A stretch of DNA of 64,000 nt from Paenibacillus wynnii (GCF_000757885.1 NZ_JQCR01000003.1:2170001-2234000); one strand, 5' to 3'; numbered from the stretch's first letter, positions 34,582 to 43,534 are shown. A program made the numbers and translations. The notes: generated by a model from the sequence alone, not told the origin.

Positions 34582-35535
34582 TTACAATTTCTCTGCGATG
34601 CGCAGCTTCGCTGACCGGGCGCGTGAATTAAGTTCCAGCTCCTCGTCACTAGGCATAAGCGGTTTACGGTTAATTAATTTAACAGTGCCTTCACTGCCGC
34701 ATACGCAAAACGGAAAGTCAGGCGGACATGTGCATTTTTTTAGGTAGCTGCTTAAAATCTGTTTACAAATCCGGTCCTCCAAAGAATGGAACGTAATTAC
34801 CGATACTCTTCCTTCGGGTGCCAGACATCGTACAGCTGCGTGTAATCCTTCTTCAAAAGCTCCAAGTTCATCATTTACAGCAATGCGTAAGCCTTGAAAG
34901 CTGCGTTTGGCGGGATGTCCACCTGTTCTTCGCGTAGCTGCCGGAATAGCTTCCTTAATGATTTCAGCCAGCTCACCAGTCGTTTCAATGGGGCTCACAG
35001 CCCTTTTGTCCAAGATCCGTTTGGCGATCCGCCGCGAGAATTTTTCTTCACCGTATTGGAAAAGAACTCGGGCGATTTCCTGTTCAGACCATGTATTGAC
35101 AATATCGGCCGCCGTTAAAAGCGCAGTCTGATCCATCCGCATATCCAGCGGGGCATCATGATTGTAACTGAACCCGCGATCCCCCTGATCGAATTGAGGT
35201 GACGAAACCCCGAGATCGAACAGAATTCCATCCACTTGAGGGATGCCGTCAAGCTTCGGAACAAAGGACAATCCCTTAAGTACACTTTCCAGATCACGAA
35301 AATTCGTTCTGACCAAAACAATTTTTTCTCCAAACGGAGCCAATTTTTCTTTTGCATTATCCAAAGCCCAATCATCCTGGTCCAGACAGATAAGTCTTCC
35401 TTTATCGCTAAGCTTAGAGGCAATTAACGAACTATGCCCTGCCCCGCCTAATGTACAGTCGACGTAAATGCCATCTTCCTTGATGTGTAGCCCTTCTGTC
35501 GCTTCTTCCATAAGTACCGTGATGTGGTGAAACAA
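34582..35535 (-). CDS. rsmH: 16S rRNA (cytosine(1402)-N(4))-methyltransferase RsmH (MraW)
   Basis: The protein has 317 residues. The SAM-binding motif is YVDCTLGGAGHS, followed by LDQDDWALDNAK and GILFDLGVSSPQFD. The C-terminal block VITFHSLEDRICKQ is also typical. It methylates C1402 in the ribosomal decoding centre. Translation starts with TTG at 35535, with GGAGG 8 bases upstream. It follows mraZ. Confidence 0.97.
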   Translation of the reverse strand: MFHHITVLMEEATEGLHIKEDGIYVDCTLGGAGHSSLIASKLSDKGRLICLDQDDWALDNAKEKLAPFGEKIVLVRTNFRDLESVLKGLSFVPKLDGIPQVDGILFDLGVSSPQFDQGDRGFSYNHDAPLDMRMDQTALLTAADIVNTWSEQEIARVLFQYGEEKFSRRIAKRILDKRAVSPIETTGELAEIIKEAIPAATRRTGGHPAKRSFQGLRIAVNDELGAFEEGLHAAVRCLAPEGRVSVITFHSLEDRICKQILSSYLKKCTCPPDFPFCVCGSEGTVKLINRKPLMPSDEELELNSRARSAKLRIAEKL

Positions 35536-35574
35536 GCCGCAGCCCTCCAGACAAGTATTCGGTATGTGTAATGT

Positions 35575-36012
35575 TTATAAATTAAAATTGAAATCAACCA
35601 ATTTCTCGGCAATCTCGTTGAAGGATTCTTCTGACTGACCGAAATACTGCTCCCAAAGCTCCTTGTTCCAGATCTCCACCCGGTTAGATACCCCTAGAAT
35701 GACACAGTCTTTGTCCAGCTTCGCATATTGTCGTAAATTACCCGGCAGGTTTACCCTGCCCTGCTTATCCCAGACGCATTCGGTCGCTCCTGAGAAAAAA
35801 AAGCGGCTGAACGCACGGGCGTCAGATTTCATCAGTGAAAGGCTTTTAAGCTTTTGCTCCATGATTCCCCATTCATCCATAGGATAAACAAAAATACAGG
35901 AATCTAGGCCGCGGGTCGCAACAAAGGAGGTTCCAAGTAAATCACGGAATTTAGCCGGTATAATAATACGGCCTTTGTCGTCAATGCTATGCTGAAACTC
36001 CCCCATAAACAT
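35575..36012 (-). CDS. mraZ: MraZ, transcriptional regulator of the dcw cluster
   Basis: The protein has 145 residues made of two AbrB-like halves with the paired motif DKGRIIIPAKFRDLLG and DKQGRVNLPGNLRQYA. It forms a ring-shaped oligomer that binds tandem short repeats in its own promoter and represses the cluster. Matching 10-bp repeats lie just upstream here. The ATG at 36012 is preceded by AGGAG, which is part of the last repeat. Confidence 0.97.
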   Translation of the reverse strand: MFMGEFQHSIDDKGRIIIPAKFRDLLGTSFVATRGLDSCIFVYPMDEWGIMEQKLKSLSLMKSDARAFSRFFFSGATECVWDKQGRVNLPGNLRQYAKLDKDCVILGVSNRVEIWNKELWEQYFGQSEESFNEIAEKLVDFNFNL

Positions 36013-36016
36013 CGGC

Positions 36017-36066
36017 TACCCACTCCTAACTACAAATTACCCACTTTGCCCCACTTTTCACCACTT
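36017..36066 (-). promoter_or_regulatory. MraZ operator: tandem 10-bp GTGGG repeats
   Basis: On the minus strand, consecutive 10-mers AAGTGGTGAA, AAGTGGGGCA and AAGTGGGTAA run from 36066 to 36037. After one degenerate 10-mer, GGAGTGGGTA follows at 36026-36017, in phase. Known MraZ sites are TGGGN-type repeats with 10-bp spacing. Binding here would block transcript start and possibly the ribosome site. Confidence 0.8.
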
Positions 36067-36067
36067 A

Positions 36068-36096
36068 AGCATAATAGATTCGCCATTAAAAATCAA
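36068..36096 (-). promoter_or_regulatory. SigA promoter of mraZ / dcw cluster
   Basis: TTGATT (36096-36091) and TATGCT (36073-36068) have a 17-base spacer. The predicted start lies inside the first MraZ repeats. Confidence 0.75.
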
Positions 36097-36145
36097 AAAC
36101 CTTTTTCCTAAGGAAGGAAAATATAACCTTTTGGGCATTTAAAAG

Positions 36146-36195
36146 GCAAAAAGCCGCTAACCCGGAGGGAAATATCCGGCTAGACGGCTTTTTAA
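36146..36195 (-). terminator. Terminator after ahcY
   Basis: On the minus strand AAAAAGCCGTCTAGCCGG pairs with CCGGGTTAGCGGCTTTTT with small internal mismatches, and a T-run follows. It isolates the mraZ promoter from ahcY transcription. Confidence 0.85.
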
Positions 36196-36219
36196 CGTTC
36201 GGGAAAGATTCAATCCTAA

Positions 36220-37491
36220 TTAAGCGTTCAAATCCCAGCTGTCCAAATAAGCTACTTGTTCTGGTGTTAAGGTATCGATGGCAAGTCCAATACTCTCTAG
36301 ATTATAGCGTGCCACTTGCTCATCCAGTTCATAAGGAACATTCTCAACTTTAACGCCGATGCTCTTATAATTGTCATTCACATATTTTAAAGATAAAGCT
36401 TGAAGAGCAAAGGTCATATCCATGATTTCAGCCGGATGTCCATCTGCTGCCCCCAAATTTACAAGTCTGCCTTCCGCCAACAGGTATAGCTTACGACCGT
36501 CTTTAAGCTGGTACTCCTCAATGTTTTTGCGAACCGTACGCTGAGATACCGATCTCTCTGATAACTCCGGCTTGTTTACCTCTACATCAAAATGGCCCGC
36601 GTTGCAAAGAATTGCGCCGTCCTTCATCACATCGAAATGTTCTCCGCGAATTACGTAACGATTACCCGTAACCGTGATGAAGAAATCACCCAGCTTGGCA
36701 GCTTCCACAATCGGCATCACATGAAAACCGTCCATGTGCGCTTCAACAGCCTTAATCGCATCGACTTCAGTAACAATTACGTTTGCCCCTAGACCTTTTG
36801 CACGCATTGCCACACCTTTACCGCACCAACCGTAACCCACTACAACTACTGTTTTTCCAGCTACCATTAGGTTAGTGGTACGGATAATGCCATCCCATGC
36901 AGATTGGCCTGTTCCATAACGATTGTCGAACAAGTGCTTGCAATACGCATCATTCACAGCAACCATAGGGAATTTCAACATTCCTTGCTTTTCCAAAGCT
37001 TTAAGTCGAATAATTCCGGTAGTAGTCTCTTCAGCACCCCCGCGAATATTCACCATAAGATCCGGACGCTCAGAATGCAGTAAGGTAGCAAAATCCCCAC
37101 CGTCATCGATAATCAAATCCGGTTTACTTTCCAGGGCCTTAATATTGAGCGCTTTGAACTCTTCCGGTGAAGGATTGTATTTCGCGAATACGGTAATACC
37201 GTCCTCCACTAACGCTGCACATACATCATCTTGCGTTGAGAGCGGGTTGGAACCTGTAATAGTGACTTCCGCACCACCGGCTTGTACAACCTTTGCCAGA
37301 TAAGCAGTTTTGGCTTCCAAATGTAGGGTAATAGAAACCTTCAGTCCCTTGAACGGCTGCTCCTTTTCGAACTGCTCACGGATTCGGTTAAGCACAGGCA
37401 TATGCTGTTTAACCCAATCAATTTTCAAATGACCTTCAGGGGCTAACGCCATATCGGTAACGATACTGTTTTGTTTGGATAATGAACTCAT
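36220..37491 (-). CDS. ahcY: Adenosylhomocysteinase (S-adenosylhomocysteine hydrolase)
   Basis: The protein has 423 residues and is NAD-dependent. The NAD motif is VVVVGYGWCGKGVAMRAKG. Substrate-domain blocks are LEAKTAYLAKVV, DDGGDFATLLHSE, and NDAYCKHLFDNRYGTGQS. The end block LVNLGAADGHPAEIMD is present, and the protein lacks the insertion seen in some longer forms. It splits SAH into adenosine and homocysteine, recycling the methyl cycle product. In B. subtilis bshC is directly followed by mraZ; here ahcY and a repeat element lie between. The ATG has AGGAGG upstream. Confidence 0.9.
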   Translation of the reverse strand: MSSLSKQNSIVTDMALAPEGHLKIDWVKQHMPVLNRIREQFEKEQPFKGLKVSITLHLEAKTAYLAKVVQAGGAEVTITGSNPLSTQDDVCAALVEDGITVFAKYNPSPEEFKALNIKALESKPDLIIDDGGDFATLLHSERPDLMVNIRGGAEETTTGIIRLKALEKQGMLKFPMVAVNDAYCKHLFDNRYGTGQSAWDGIIRTTNLMVAGKTVVVVGYGWCGKGVAMRAKGLGANVIVTEVDAIKAVEAHMDGFHVMPIVEAAKLGDFFITVTGNRYVIRGEHFDVMKDGAILCNAGHFDVEVNKPELSERSVSQRTVRKNIEEYQLKDGRKLYLLAEGRLVNLGAADGHPAEIMDMTFALQALSLKYVNDNYKSIGVKVENVPYELDEQVARYNLESIGLAIDTLTPEQVAYLDSWDLNA

Positions 37492-37512
37492 ATTATACCT
37501 CCTAAAATTTAT

Positions 37513-37732
37513 CTATATAGATTGAACTTTAAAACTAAAGAAAAAGGAACGGAGTGACGGAGGGGAGTTTTGGAACTGTAGGAGCGAAAGCGACCGCCTT
37601 TGTCTACGGATTTCTACCGCGACAAGCGGTATCAATCAAAGAAATCTGTAGACAACAGCGGCCGGAAGTCCAAACATTCACCGCAGTGCGACTAATCCCT
37701 TATTCTAAAAATCTTAAGTTCAATCTATATAG
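37513..37732. repeat. 220-bp palindromic MITE-like element with 17-bp perfect terminal inverted repeats
   Basis: CTATATAGATTGAACTT (37513-37529) is the exact complement of 37716-37732. Inside, an imperfect inverted pair (TTGTCTACGGATTTCT at 37600-37615 and AGAAATCTGTAGACAA about 25 bases on) brackets the tip hairpin TACCGC-GACAA-GCGGTA. The region outside the pair also pairs partly. The whole can fold into one long hairpin. It fills the bshC-ahcY gap, 12 bases from the bshC stop and 21 bases from the ahcY start. No protein is credible inside it. A non-autonomous transposon relic or a family of structured intergenic repeats would fit. Confidence 0.8.
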
Positions 37733-37744
37733 CTTATAATCTGA

Positions 37745-39376
37745 TTACATATATATCACGCGATGCGTACCGCTGAAGTCTGGAGGAAGGGCCGCCAGTT
37801 CATCTATCCAAGCCGGCCCATAGCGGTTTAAATAATACATTACATTGTATACTCTCTCCTGAAGTTTGCCCAACGGCAGAAGAGACAACTCAATACGCTC
37901 CCATTGCCGAAGCGCCGCTTCATTTTGTTTTTCCATCGCATCCCGCGCTTTAGCCTGCAAAAAGGATATTTGATCTACGATTTTATCTTTATTGCTGCTG
38001 CCCAGCTTGAGCAGTCCTGTCTGAATGGTTCCCAGCTGTTCTATCAAAGGATCGTACAGGGCTGTAAATGCAGCCTTAGCTTCTTCAAAACGTCTTTCGA
38101 TCTCCAGCTCATCCTGCGCATTCAGCCATTGCTGCTTCTTATCACGCAATCCTTCAAGTACATCTATAAAAGATAATCCGTATTTATCCATGTGCTTGTG
38201 CAAAGTTCCCTCAATAATTGTATAAGACATCCGTGGAAGCAAAAGAGGCATCTGACCGCCCAGTGTTTCGAAAGCTTGCTTGGTAATTGCCCAATAAGAC
38301 ATTTCACCTTGTCCCAGTACGGTTGTTAACACTGGTAAAATATAATCCTGCATTAGCGGCCGGGTTAGCACATTATTACTAAATCGCTCCGGATGAGCTT
38401 CAAGAATTGCCAGCAATTCTTCCTGTGAAAAGGAAACTTGGCCCTTACGATCGGTAAATAATCCGTCTTTTTTAAGCAACAGCAGACGCGCACCCTCGTG
38501 GATATAGAACAAATTCGCCGCACCTTTAGTTACGTCAGCCTGCAGCTCGTAACCACTGGAAGTAATATCTGCCGCTGAATGAAAATAGGCTTGTTCCAAT
38601 TTGTCATTCTCCATGATTAGTGCTTGAAAGAAAGGTTGCTCCAACTTACGCAGTTCATTGTCTGCAGAATCAAGTAATATTAGACCATATTTACCAAACA
38701 AGGAGCCCATAAGACTGGCGAAAGCATCTGTCATACTGACAGTCCCTGCTGAAGAATCCCGAACGAACTCCATAATTTGCGCTTTAAATTCACTATCCTG
38801 AAGCATGGCTTCCAATTTATCTACGGCCTGAGTCCAATTTTCCTGATGTACATCTATAGCACTAACGGATGAACGGGGACCTTCCGGGTCTTCCATTCTA
38901 ATCTTAGAAATTTCTGTCGTTCGATTGAGAACATAGGTATGATCGACTTCGTCCCAGTCATGATCCTCGCCTGCAATCCAAAAGATAGGCACTACCGGTC
39001 GGCCTAGGCTTTCTGTGGCTTCTTTAGCAGCTAATATAGTCGTAATTGCCTTGTAAATCACTAGAAGCGGGCCTGTGAACAGACCGCTTTGCTGTCCCCC
39101 AGTCACCACTAACGTTCCCGCCTGCTTAAGTAAATCAATAGATGCGGCTACCGCCGCATGAGCATTGTGCTTGGTATTATAGGTAAGCAAAGTCTCTGCA
39201 ACCTTGATTCGGTCCGCACGGGAATTCTCCATACGATCCAGCCATTCCATCCGGTGACGTCTGCTCTCTACATTACGGAAGTCTCCGCCATAGAGATGAT
39301 CTACCGATTCATAAGACTTTATATAGTCACGGGCAAGCGTATGCCCTCCCGGAAGTGGCACAGAAATAACATTCAT
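37745..39376 (-). CDS. bshC: Bacillithiol biosynthesis cysteine-adding enzyme BshC
   Basis: The protein has 543 residues. Family features include a Rossmann-like core with VVTGGQQSGLFTGPLLVIYKA, IFWIAGEDHDWDEVDH, and a long C-terminal coiled coil (about 390-470). BshC is thought to add Cys to glucosaminyl-malate, the last step of bacillithiol, the main low-molecular-weight thiol of many Bacillales. The ATG follows AGGAGG by 8 bases. Its location near mraZ is the same as yllA in B. subtilis. Confidence 0.95.
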   Translation of the reverse strand: MNVISVPLPGGHTLARDYIKSYESVDHLYGGDFRNVESRRHRMEWLDRMENSRADRIKVAETLLTYNTKHNAHAAVAASIDLLKQAGTLVVTGGQQSGLFTGPLLVIYKAITTILAAKEATESLGRPVVPIFWIAGEDHDWDEVDHTYVLNRTTEISKIRMEDPEGPRSSVSAIDVHQENWTQAVDKLEAMLQDSEFKAQIMEFVRDSSAGTVSMTDAFASLMGSLFGKYGLILLDSADNELRKLEQPFFQALIMENDKLEQAYFHSAADITSSGYELQADVTKGAANLFYIHEGARLLLLKKDGLFTDRKGQVSFSQEELLAILEAHPERFSNNVLTRPLMQDYILPVLTTVLGQGEMSYWAITKQAFETLGGQMPLLLPRMSYTIIEGTLHKHMDKYGLSFIDVLEGLRDKKQQWLNAQDELEIERRFEEAKAAFTALYDPLIEQLGTIQTGLLKLGSSNKDKIVDQISFLQAKARDAMEKQNEAALRQWERIELSLLPLGKLQERVYNVMYYLNRYGPAWIDELAALPPDFSGTHRVIYM

Positions 39377-39437
39377 TGCATTTGCCTCCTATTCTCAAAC
39401 CAGTTGTATGTATAACCTATCGGTTAAACCCTATATG

Positions 39438-39466
39438 ATTGTATACAATGTAGAAGGCGGCGTCAA
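39438..39466 (-). promoter_or_regulatory. SigA promoter of bshC
   Basis: TTGACG (39466-39461) and TACAAT (39443-39438) have a 17-base spacer, about 60 bases ahead of the start codon. Confidence 0.7.
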
Positions 39467-39552
39467 AGATGTGCAGTCTAAAAAGACAAGAAAGAGGATT
39501 ATTTAGCACCTTAATCGGCCTCCAAATAACCCCCATCATATGATTTTTCCAA

Positions 39553-40476
39553 TTAAGCGTATTGTTTTGTAACCCAATGCCCTTTAGACACTTCTACTAA
39601 TTCAAAATCACTATCATTGCTCTTCTCGTTAGCCGAATAAATCGGAGTTCCGAGTTCATCGTGCAAGATGATCCGTTTCTTGTTCATTTCTATGTCCGGA
39701 TCAGGAATTGGAATGGCCGATAGCAAAGATTGAGTGTATGGATGAACCGGATTAGCATATAGCTCTTCACTCTCCGCGATTTCAACCATACGTCCAAGGT
39801 ACATTACTACTACACGGTCACTGATGTGCTTAACCATGGAAAGATCATGGGCAATAAACAAATAAGTAAGACCCAATCGATCTTGCAGTTCTTTCAACAA
39901 ATTGACAACCTGTGCCTGAATGGACACGTCAAGTGCTGAAATCGGCTCGTCACATACTATAAACTTCGGATTAACCGCTAAAGCACGGGCAATACCAATC
40001 CGCTGCCGTTGTCCGCCAGAGAACTCATGGGGATAACGAGTGGCGTGGTCAGGATTCAATCCAACCATATCCAGCAAATCTTCAATCCGTTTTTTACGTT
40101 CTTGACGGCTGCCTGCAAGATTATGAATATCCAGTGCTTCTCCGATAACATCCGAAATCGTAAAGCGCGGATTCAATGAGGCATATGGATCTTGGAAGAT
40201 CATTTGCATGTCACGGCGCATAGCCTTCATTTTGCCGGAAGAGAGCTTATTAATGTCAGTACCATTAAATAGAACACTTCCTGCTGTTGGTTCATATAAT
40301 CGAAGGATAGTACGTCCAGCGGTAGATTTACCGCAGCCAGACTCCCCTACCATACCCAGAGTTTCACCCGGGCGAATAGAAAAGTTAAGATTATCAACGG
40401 CACGAAGCACTTTGTGGTTTCCTACGTTGAAATATTTTCTAAGGCCTTTAACTTCAATTAGATTATTACCGCTCAT
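39553..40476 (-). CDS. oppF: Peptide ABC transporter ATP-binding protein OppF
   Basis: The protein has 307 residues. Walker A is GESGCGKSTAGR, the signature FSGGQRQRIGIARAL, and Walker B FIVCDEPISALD. A C-terminal oligopeptide/dipeptide-type extension (NPVHPYTQSLLSAIPIPDP) is typical of OppD/OppF. It powers peptide uptake with OppD. The ATG at 40476 overlaps the oppD stop by 4 bases (ATGA) and has AAGGAGG 10 bases upstream. It is the last gene of the operon. Confidence 0.95.
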   Translation of the reverse strand: MSGNNLIEVKGLRKYFNVGNHKVLRAVDNLNFSIRPGETLGMVGESGCGKSTAGRTILRLYEPTAGSVLFNGTDINKLSSGKMKAMRRDMQMIFQDPYASLNPRFTISDVIGEALDIHNLAGSRQERKKRIEDLLDMVGLNPDHATRYPHEFSGGQRQRIGIARALAVNPKFIVCDEPISALDVSIQAQVVNLLKELQDRLGLTYLFIAHDLSMVKHISDRVVVMYLGRMVEIAESEELYANPVHPYTQSLLSAIPIPDPDIEMNKKRIILHDELGTPIYSANEKSNDSDFELVEVSKGHWVTKQYA

Positions 40477-41468
40477 GAGTGTCCGGCCTCCTTCGCCATA
40501 GGGTGATGATCCCAACAACGTGCCATGTGTGTATTGCTGAAATAAGTAGCATCCGGATCAATTCTCTCACAAATGCTCATCGCCTCATCACAACGGGCAG
40601 CGAATGGGCAACCTAGTGGCGGCTTGATCAAGTCCGGCGGTGTACCAATAATCGGAATAAGCGGCTCGTCCTTTCTTTGGTCGAGACGAGGCATAGACCG
40701 TAGCAAGCCTTTGGTATAAGGATGCTGTGGATTTTTAAAGATCTCCATTTTGGTACCTGATTCGACAATCTCACCTGCATACATTACAACTACACGGTCA
40801 GCAATGCCTGCGACTACGCCAAGATCATGGGTAATCAGAATAATGGAAGTTCCAAGACGTTGCTGAATGTCTTTCATGACATCCATAATCTGTGCTTGAA
40901 TCGTTACATCAAGCGCAGTAGTCGGTTCATCAGCAATAAGTAAGGCAGGACGGCAAGCCAAGGCAATGGCAATCATTACACGTTGGCGCATACCACCGGA
41001 GAATTCATGTGGATATTGGTTAAAGCGGGAATCAGCATTTTTGATGCCGACAAGCTTAAGCATTTCAATCCCTTGCTTTCTCGCTTCGCCCGCTGACATT
41101 TTCTGATGTTTGATTAATACTTCAGTAATCTGTTTGCCAACCTTGATAGTCGGGTTCAGAGAAGTCATCGGATCCTGAAAAATCATGCCAATATCTTTTC
41201 CACGAATTCTTTCCATCTGTTTGGAAGTGAACTTCAGTAGGTCTTTACCTTGAAAAATAATCTCACCCTTGTCAATCTTGGACGGAGGTGAGGGAATGAG
41301 CTGCATAATGGTCTGGGCGGTGACACTCTTACCACTACCCGACTCCCCTACGATTGCAACTGTCTCACCTTTATTAACTTCGAAGTTCATGCCGCGAACA
41401 GCCTTAACTTCTCCACCTTTAACTTTGAACGATACATGTAGATCTTTTACTTGCAAAATCGGTTCCAT
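40473..41468 (-). CDS. oppD: Peptide ABC transporter ATP-binding protein OppD
   Basis: The protein has 331 residues. Walker A is GESGSGKSVTAQT, the signature FSGGMRQRVMIAIAL, and Walker B LLIADEPTTALD. The C-terminal Cys-rich region (GCPFAARCDEAMSICERI) is the [4Fe-4S]-type motif seen in several OppD/DppD proteins. The ATG at 41468 follows AGGAGG by 8 bases. It partners with OppF. Confidence 0.95.
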   Translation of the reverse strand: MEPILQVKDLHVSFKVKGGEVKAVRGMNFEVNKGETVAIVGESGSGKSVTAQTIMQLIPSPPSKIDKGEIIFQGKDLLKFTSKQMERIRGKDIGMIFQDPMTSLNPTIKVGKQITEVLIKHQKMSAGEARKQGIEMLKLVGIKNADSRFNQYPHEFSGGMRQRVMIAIALACRPALLIADEPTTALDVTIQAQIMDVMKDIQQRLGTSIILITHDLGVVAGIADRVVVMYAGEIVESGTKMEIFKNPQHPYTKGLLRSMPRLDQRKDEPLIPIIGTPPDLIKPPLGCPFAARCDEAMSICERIDPDATYFSNTHMARCWDHHPMAKEAGHS

Positions 41469-41483
41469 TATTCTCACCTCCTG

Positions 41484-42428
41484 TTATTTCAGTTTAGGAT
41501 CAAGTGCATCCCGGAGACCGTCTCCAAAGATATTAAAGGCCAACATCGTTATACTGATTGCTAAAGCTGGGAAAATCATACGCCAAGGATAGTTCATCCA
41601 TCCTGTTCTGGCATCATTAACCATGGAGCCCAATGAAGCTACAGGTGCTTGTACACCCAGACCCAAGAAACTTAGAAAAGCCTCTGCAAAAATAGCACTT
41701 GGAACGGAAAGTGTAATCGTAACTATAATCGGTCCGATTGCATTTGGAAGCAAATGACGGAATAAAAGTCGTCCGGATCCTGCACCCATAGAACGGGATG
41801 CCAAAACAAACTCACGATTCTTAAGCTGCATAATCTCACCGCGGACAATCCACGACATATTAATCCAGCCAGTAATGGTTAACGCTAGAATGATGGTACC
41901 TATGCTTGGCTCTAATACAACAAGCAGCAATATTGTTACTAGCAGATAAGGAATGGAGTACAATATTTCTGAGAATTTATTCATGATTGAATCTAGACGA
42001 CCACCGAAGTAACCCATAACCCCGCCATAAGTGACACCAATGATTAAGTCAATTAATGCTGCGGCGAAACCAACAATAAGAGAAATTCTTGCACCCATCC
42101 AGGTACGTACCCACATATCACGACCAAGGTCATCTGTACCGAACCAATGGGCGGCAGAAGGAGGCTGATTCGTGTTCATCAAATCATTTGAATAATAGTT
42201 AAAATCGGAAAAATACGGACCAAAAATAGCGGCAAGCATTATAAAGACCATTGCAGTAAAAGCCGTCATAGCCATTTTATTCTTGCGCAGACGGTACATG
42301 GAGTCACGCCAAGCGGATAAACTCTCACGTTGGATGATTTCGGCCTCTTTTTTGTCCGTGCCAATTTTTTTGAAATCTTCCGGCTTAAGCGGTGCAGCTT
42401 TTGAAGACATGGATTGATTTGCAGACAA
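41484..42428 (-). CDS. oppC: Peptide ABC transporter permease OppC
   Basis: The protein has 314 residues. The N-terminal OppC-type domain (SAWRDSMYRLRKNKMAMTAF) is followed by a binding-protein-dependent transport domain with about six helices. The EAA-like loop is RSMGAGSGRLLFRHLLPNAIGPI. The start codon is TTG at 42428, with GGAGG 8 bases upstream. It forms the membrane channel with OppB. Confidence 0.94.
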   Translation of the reverse strand: MSANQSMSSKAAPLKPEDFKKIGTDKKEAEIIQRESLSAWRDSMYRLRKNKMAMTAFTAMVFIMLAAIFGPYFSDFNYYSNDLMNTNQPPSAAHWFGTDDLGRDMWVRTWMGARISLIVGFAAALIDLIIGVTYGGVMGYFGGRLDSIMNKFSEILYSIPYLLVTILLLVVLEPSIGTIILALTITGWINMSWIVRGEIMQLKNREFVLASRSMGAGSGRLLFRHLLPNAIGPIIVTITLSVPSAIFAEAFLSFLGLGVQAPVASLGSMVNDARTGWMNYPWRMIFPALAISITMLAFNIFGDGLRDALDPKLK

Positions 42429-42431
42429 GAC

Positions 42432-43364
42432 TTAGCCCTCCTTTCTTCCGCTCAGCTTGATTCGCGGATCGATAAACACATACAGAATGTCTGTCGTAAA
42501 ACGCGCAAGCATTAGCAGAACTCCATAGAAAATCGTAATACCCATGATCAGCGTATAATCACGTACGCCGATAGCTTGTACAAATTGCTTACCAATACCA
42601 CCTATACCAAAGATCTGTTCAATAACCACCGAACCTGTAACGATATCGGCAGTCATAGGTCCAACATAAGTAACGACAGGCATAATCCCATTACGGATAA
42701 CATGGCGGAACATAATCGTTGCCCAATTCAAACCCTTTGCTTTTGCAGTCTTGATATAATCCGCATGTAGGACTTCTAGCATGCTTGATCTTGTCAGACG
42801 GGCGATAAACGCAATCGGCTTAAAGCTAAGTGCTGCCACAGGCAGGACATAGTCTAGCGGACCCGTAAAGCCCATGACTCGAAACATATGAAACTTGTAT
42901 GCAAAAATATATTGTAGTAGCGCTGCTACCAAGAAGCTTGGCACCGCAATCCCTAAGACCGCTATCACCATCGCTACATTGTCTATCAACTTTCGATGAT
43001 ACAATGCGGCAAGCATTCCCAATAGAACACCGATGACAACAGAAACTACAATAGCAATACTACCGAGTTTCAGGGAAGCAGAAAAAGTCTTGCCTATCAG
43101 TCCACTTACGTCTTGATTTAACTGCTTCATGGAGATCCCCAAGTCACCTTGCGCGATATTCCCCATATACTTCAAATATTGATTCCAAATAGGCTGATCT
43201 AAACCATATTGCTGATACAGTCGTGCCTGAACTTCCGGCGGGACTTTTTTCTCAGACATAAATGGATCACCTGGAATAGCCTTCATTAAGAAAAAGGTCG
43301 CAGTAATCAATATTAGAAGTGATACAAGCATGTAGAAAAATTTATTGGAAATATAACGTACCAT
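42432..43364 (-). CDS. oppB: Peptide ABC transporter permease OppB
   Basis: The protein has 310 residues. The first helix is FFYMLVSLLILITATFFLMK, then GDPFMSEKKV and six helices. The EAA loop is TAKAKGLNWATIMFRHVIRNGIMP. The ATG at 43364 has AAAGGAGG 13 bases upstream. A CTG six bases earlier is closer to ideal spacing, so the exact start is slightly uncertain. It lies downstream of an intra-operon terminator. Confidence 0.94.
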   Translation of the reverse strand: MVRYISNKFFYMLVSLLILITATFFLMKAIPGDPFMSEKKVPPEVQARLYQQYGLDQPIWNQYLKYMGNIAQGDLGISMKQLNQDVSGLIGKTFSASLKLGSIAIVVSVVIGVLLGMLAALYHRKLIDNVAMVIAVLGIAVPSFLVAALLQYIFAYKFHMFRVMGFTGPLDYVLPVAALSFKPIAFIARLTRSSMLEVLHADYIKTAKAKGLNWATIMFRHVIRNGIMPVVTYVGPMTADIVTGSVVIEQIFGIGGIGKQFVQAIGVRDYTLIMGITIFYGVLLMLARFTTDILYVFIDPRIKLSGRKEG

Positions 43365-43492
43365 CGCCAGTAGTGCACCTCCTTTATAAAATGAAAAAAA
43401 AAACGACATAATTCGATTTTAGGAGAAACCGAACCTTTTGTCCATTCTATTACTTTGCATTTTTTGATATTTTTAACACATGTAATCACACA

Positions 43493-43534
43493 CAAAAAAA
43501 CGGGATATATATGGGTTTACCACATATATATCCC
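43493..43534 (-). terminator. Intra-operon terminator between oppA and oppB
   Basis: On the minus strand GGGATATATATG pairs perfectly with CATATATATCCC and is followed by GTTTTTTT. It should stop most transcripts after oppA, letting the binding protein outnumber the membrane components. Confidence 0.85.

Noticed and set aside
37554..37739. A 61-codon open frame within the palindromic element
   Set aside because: The sequence is explained by the inverted-repeat structure, and the frame has no domain.
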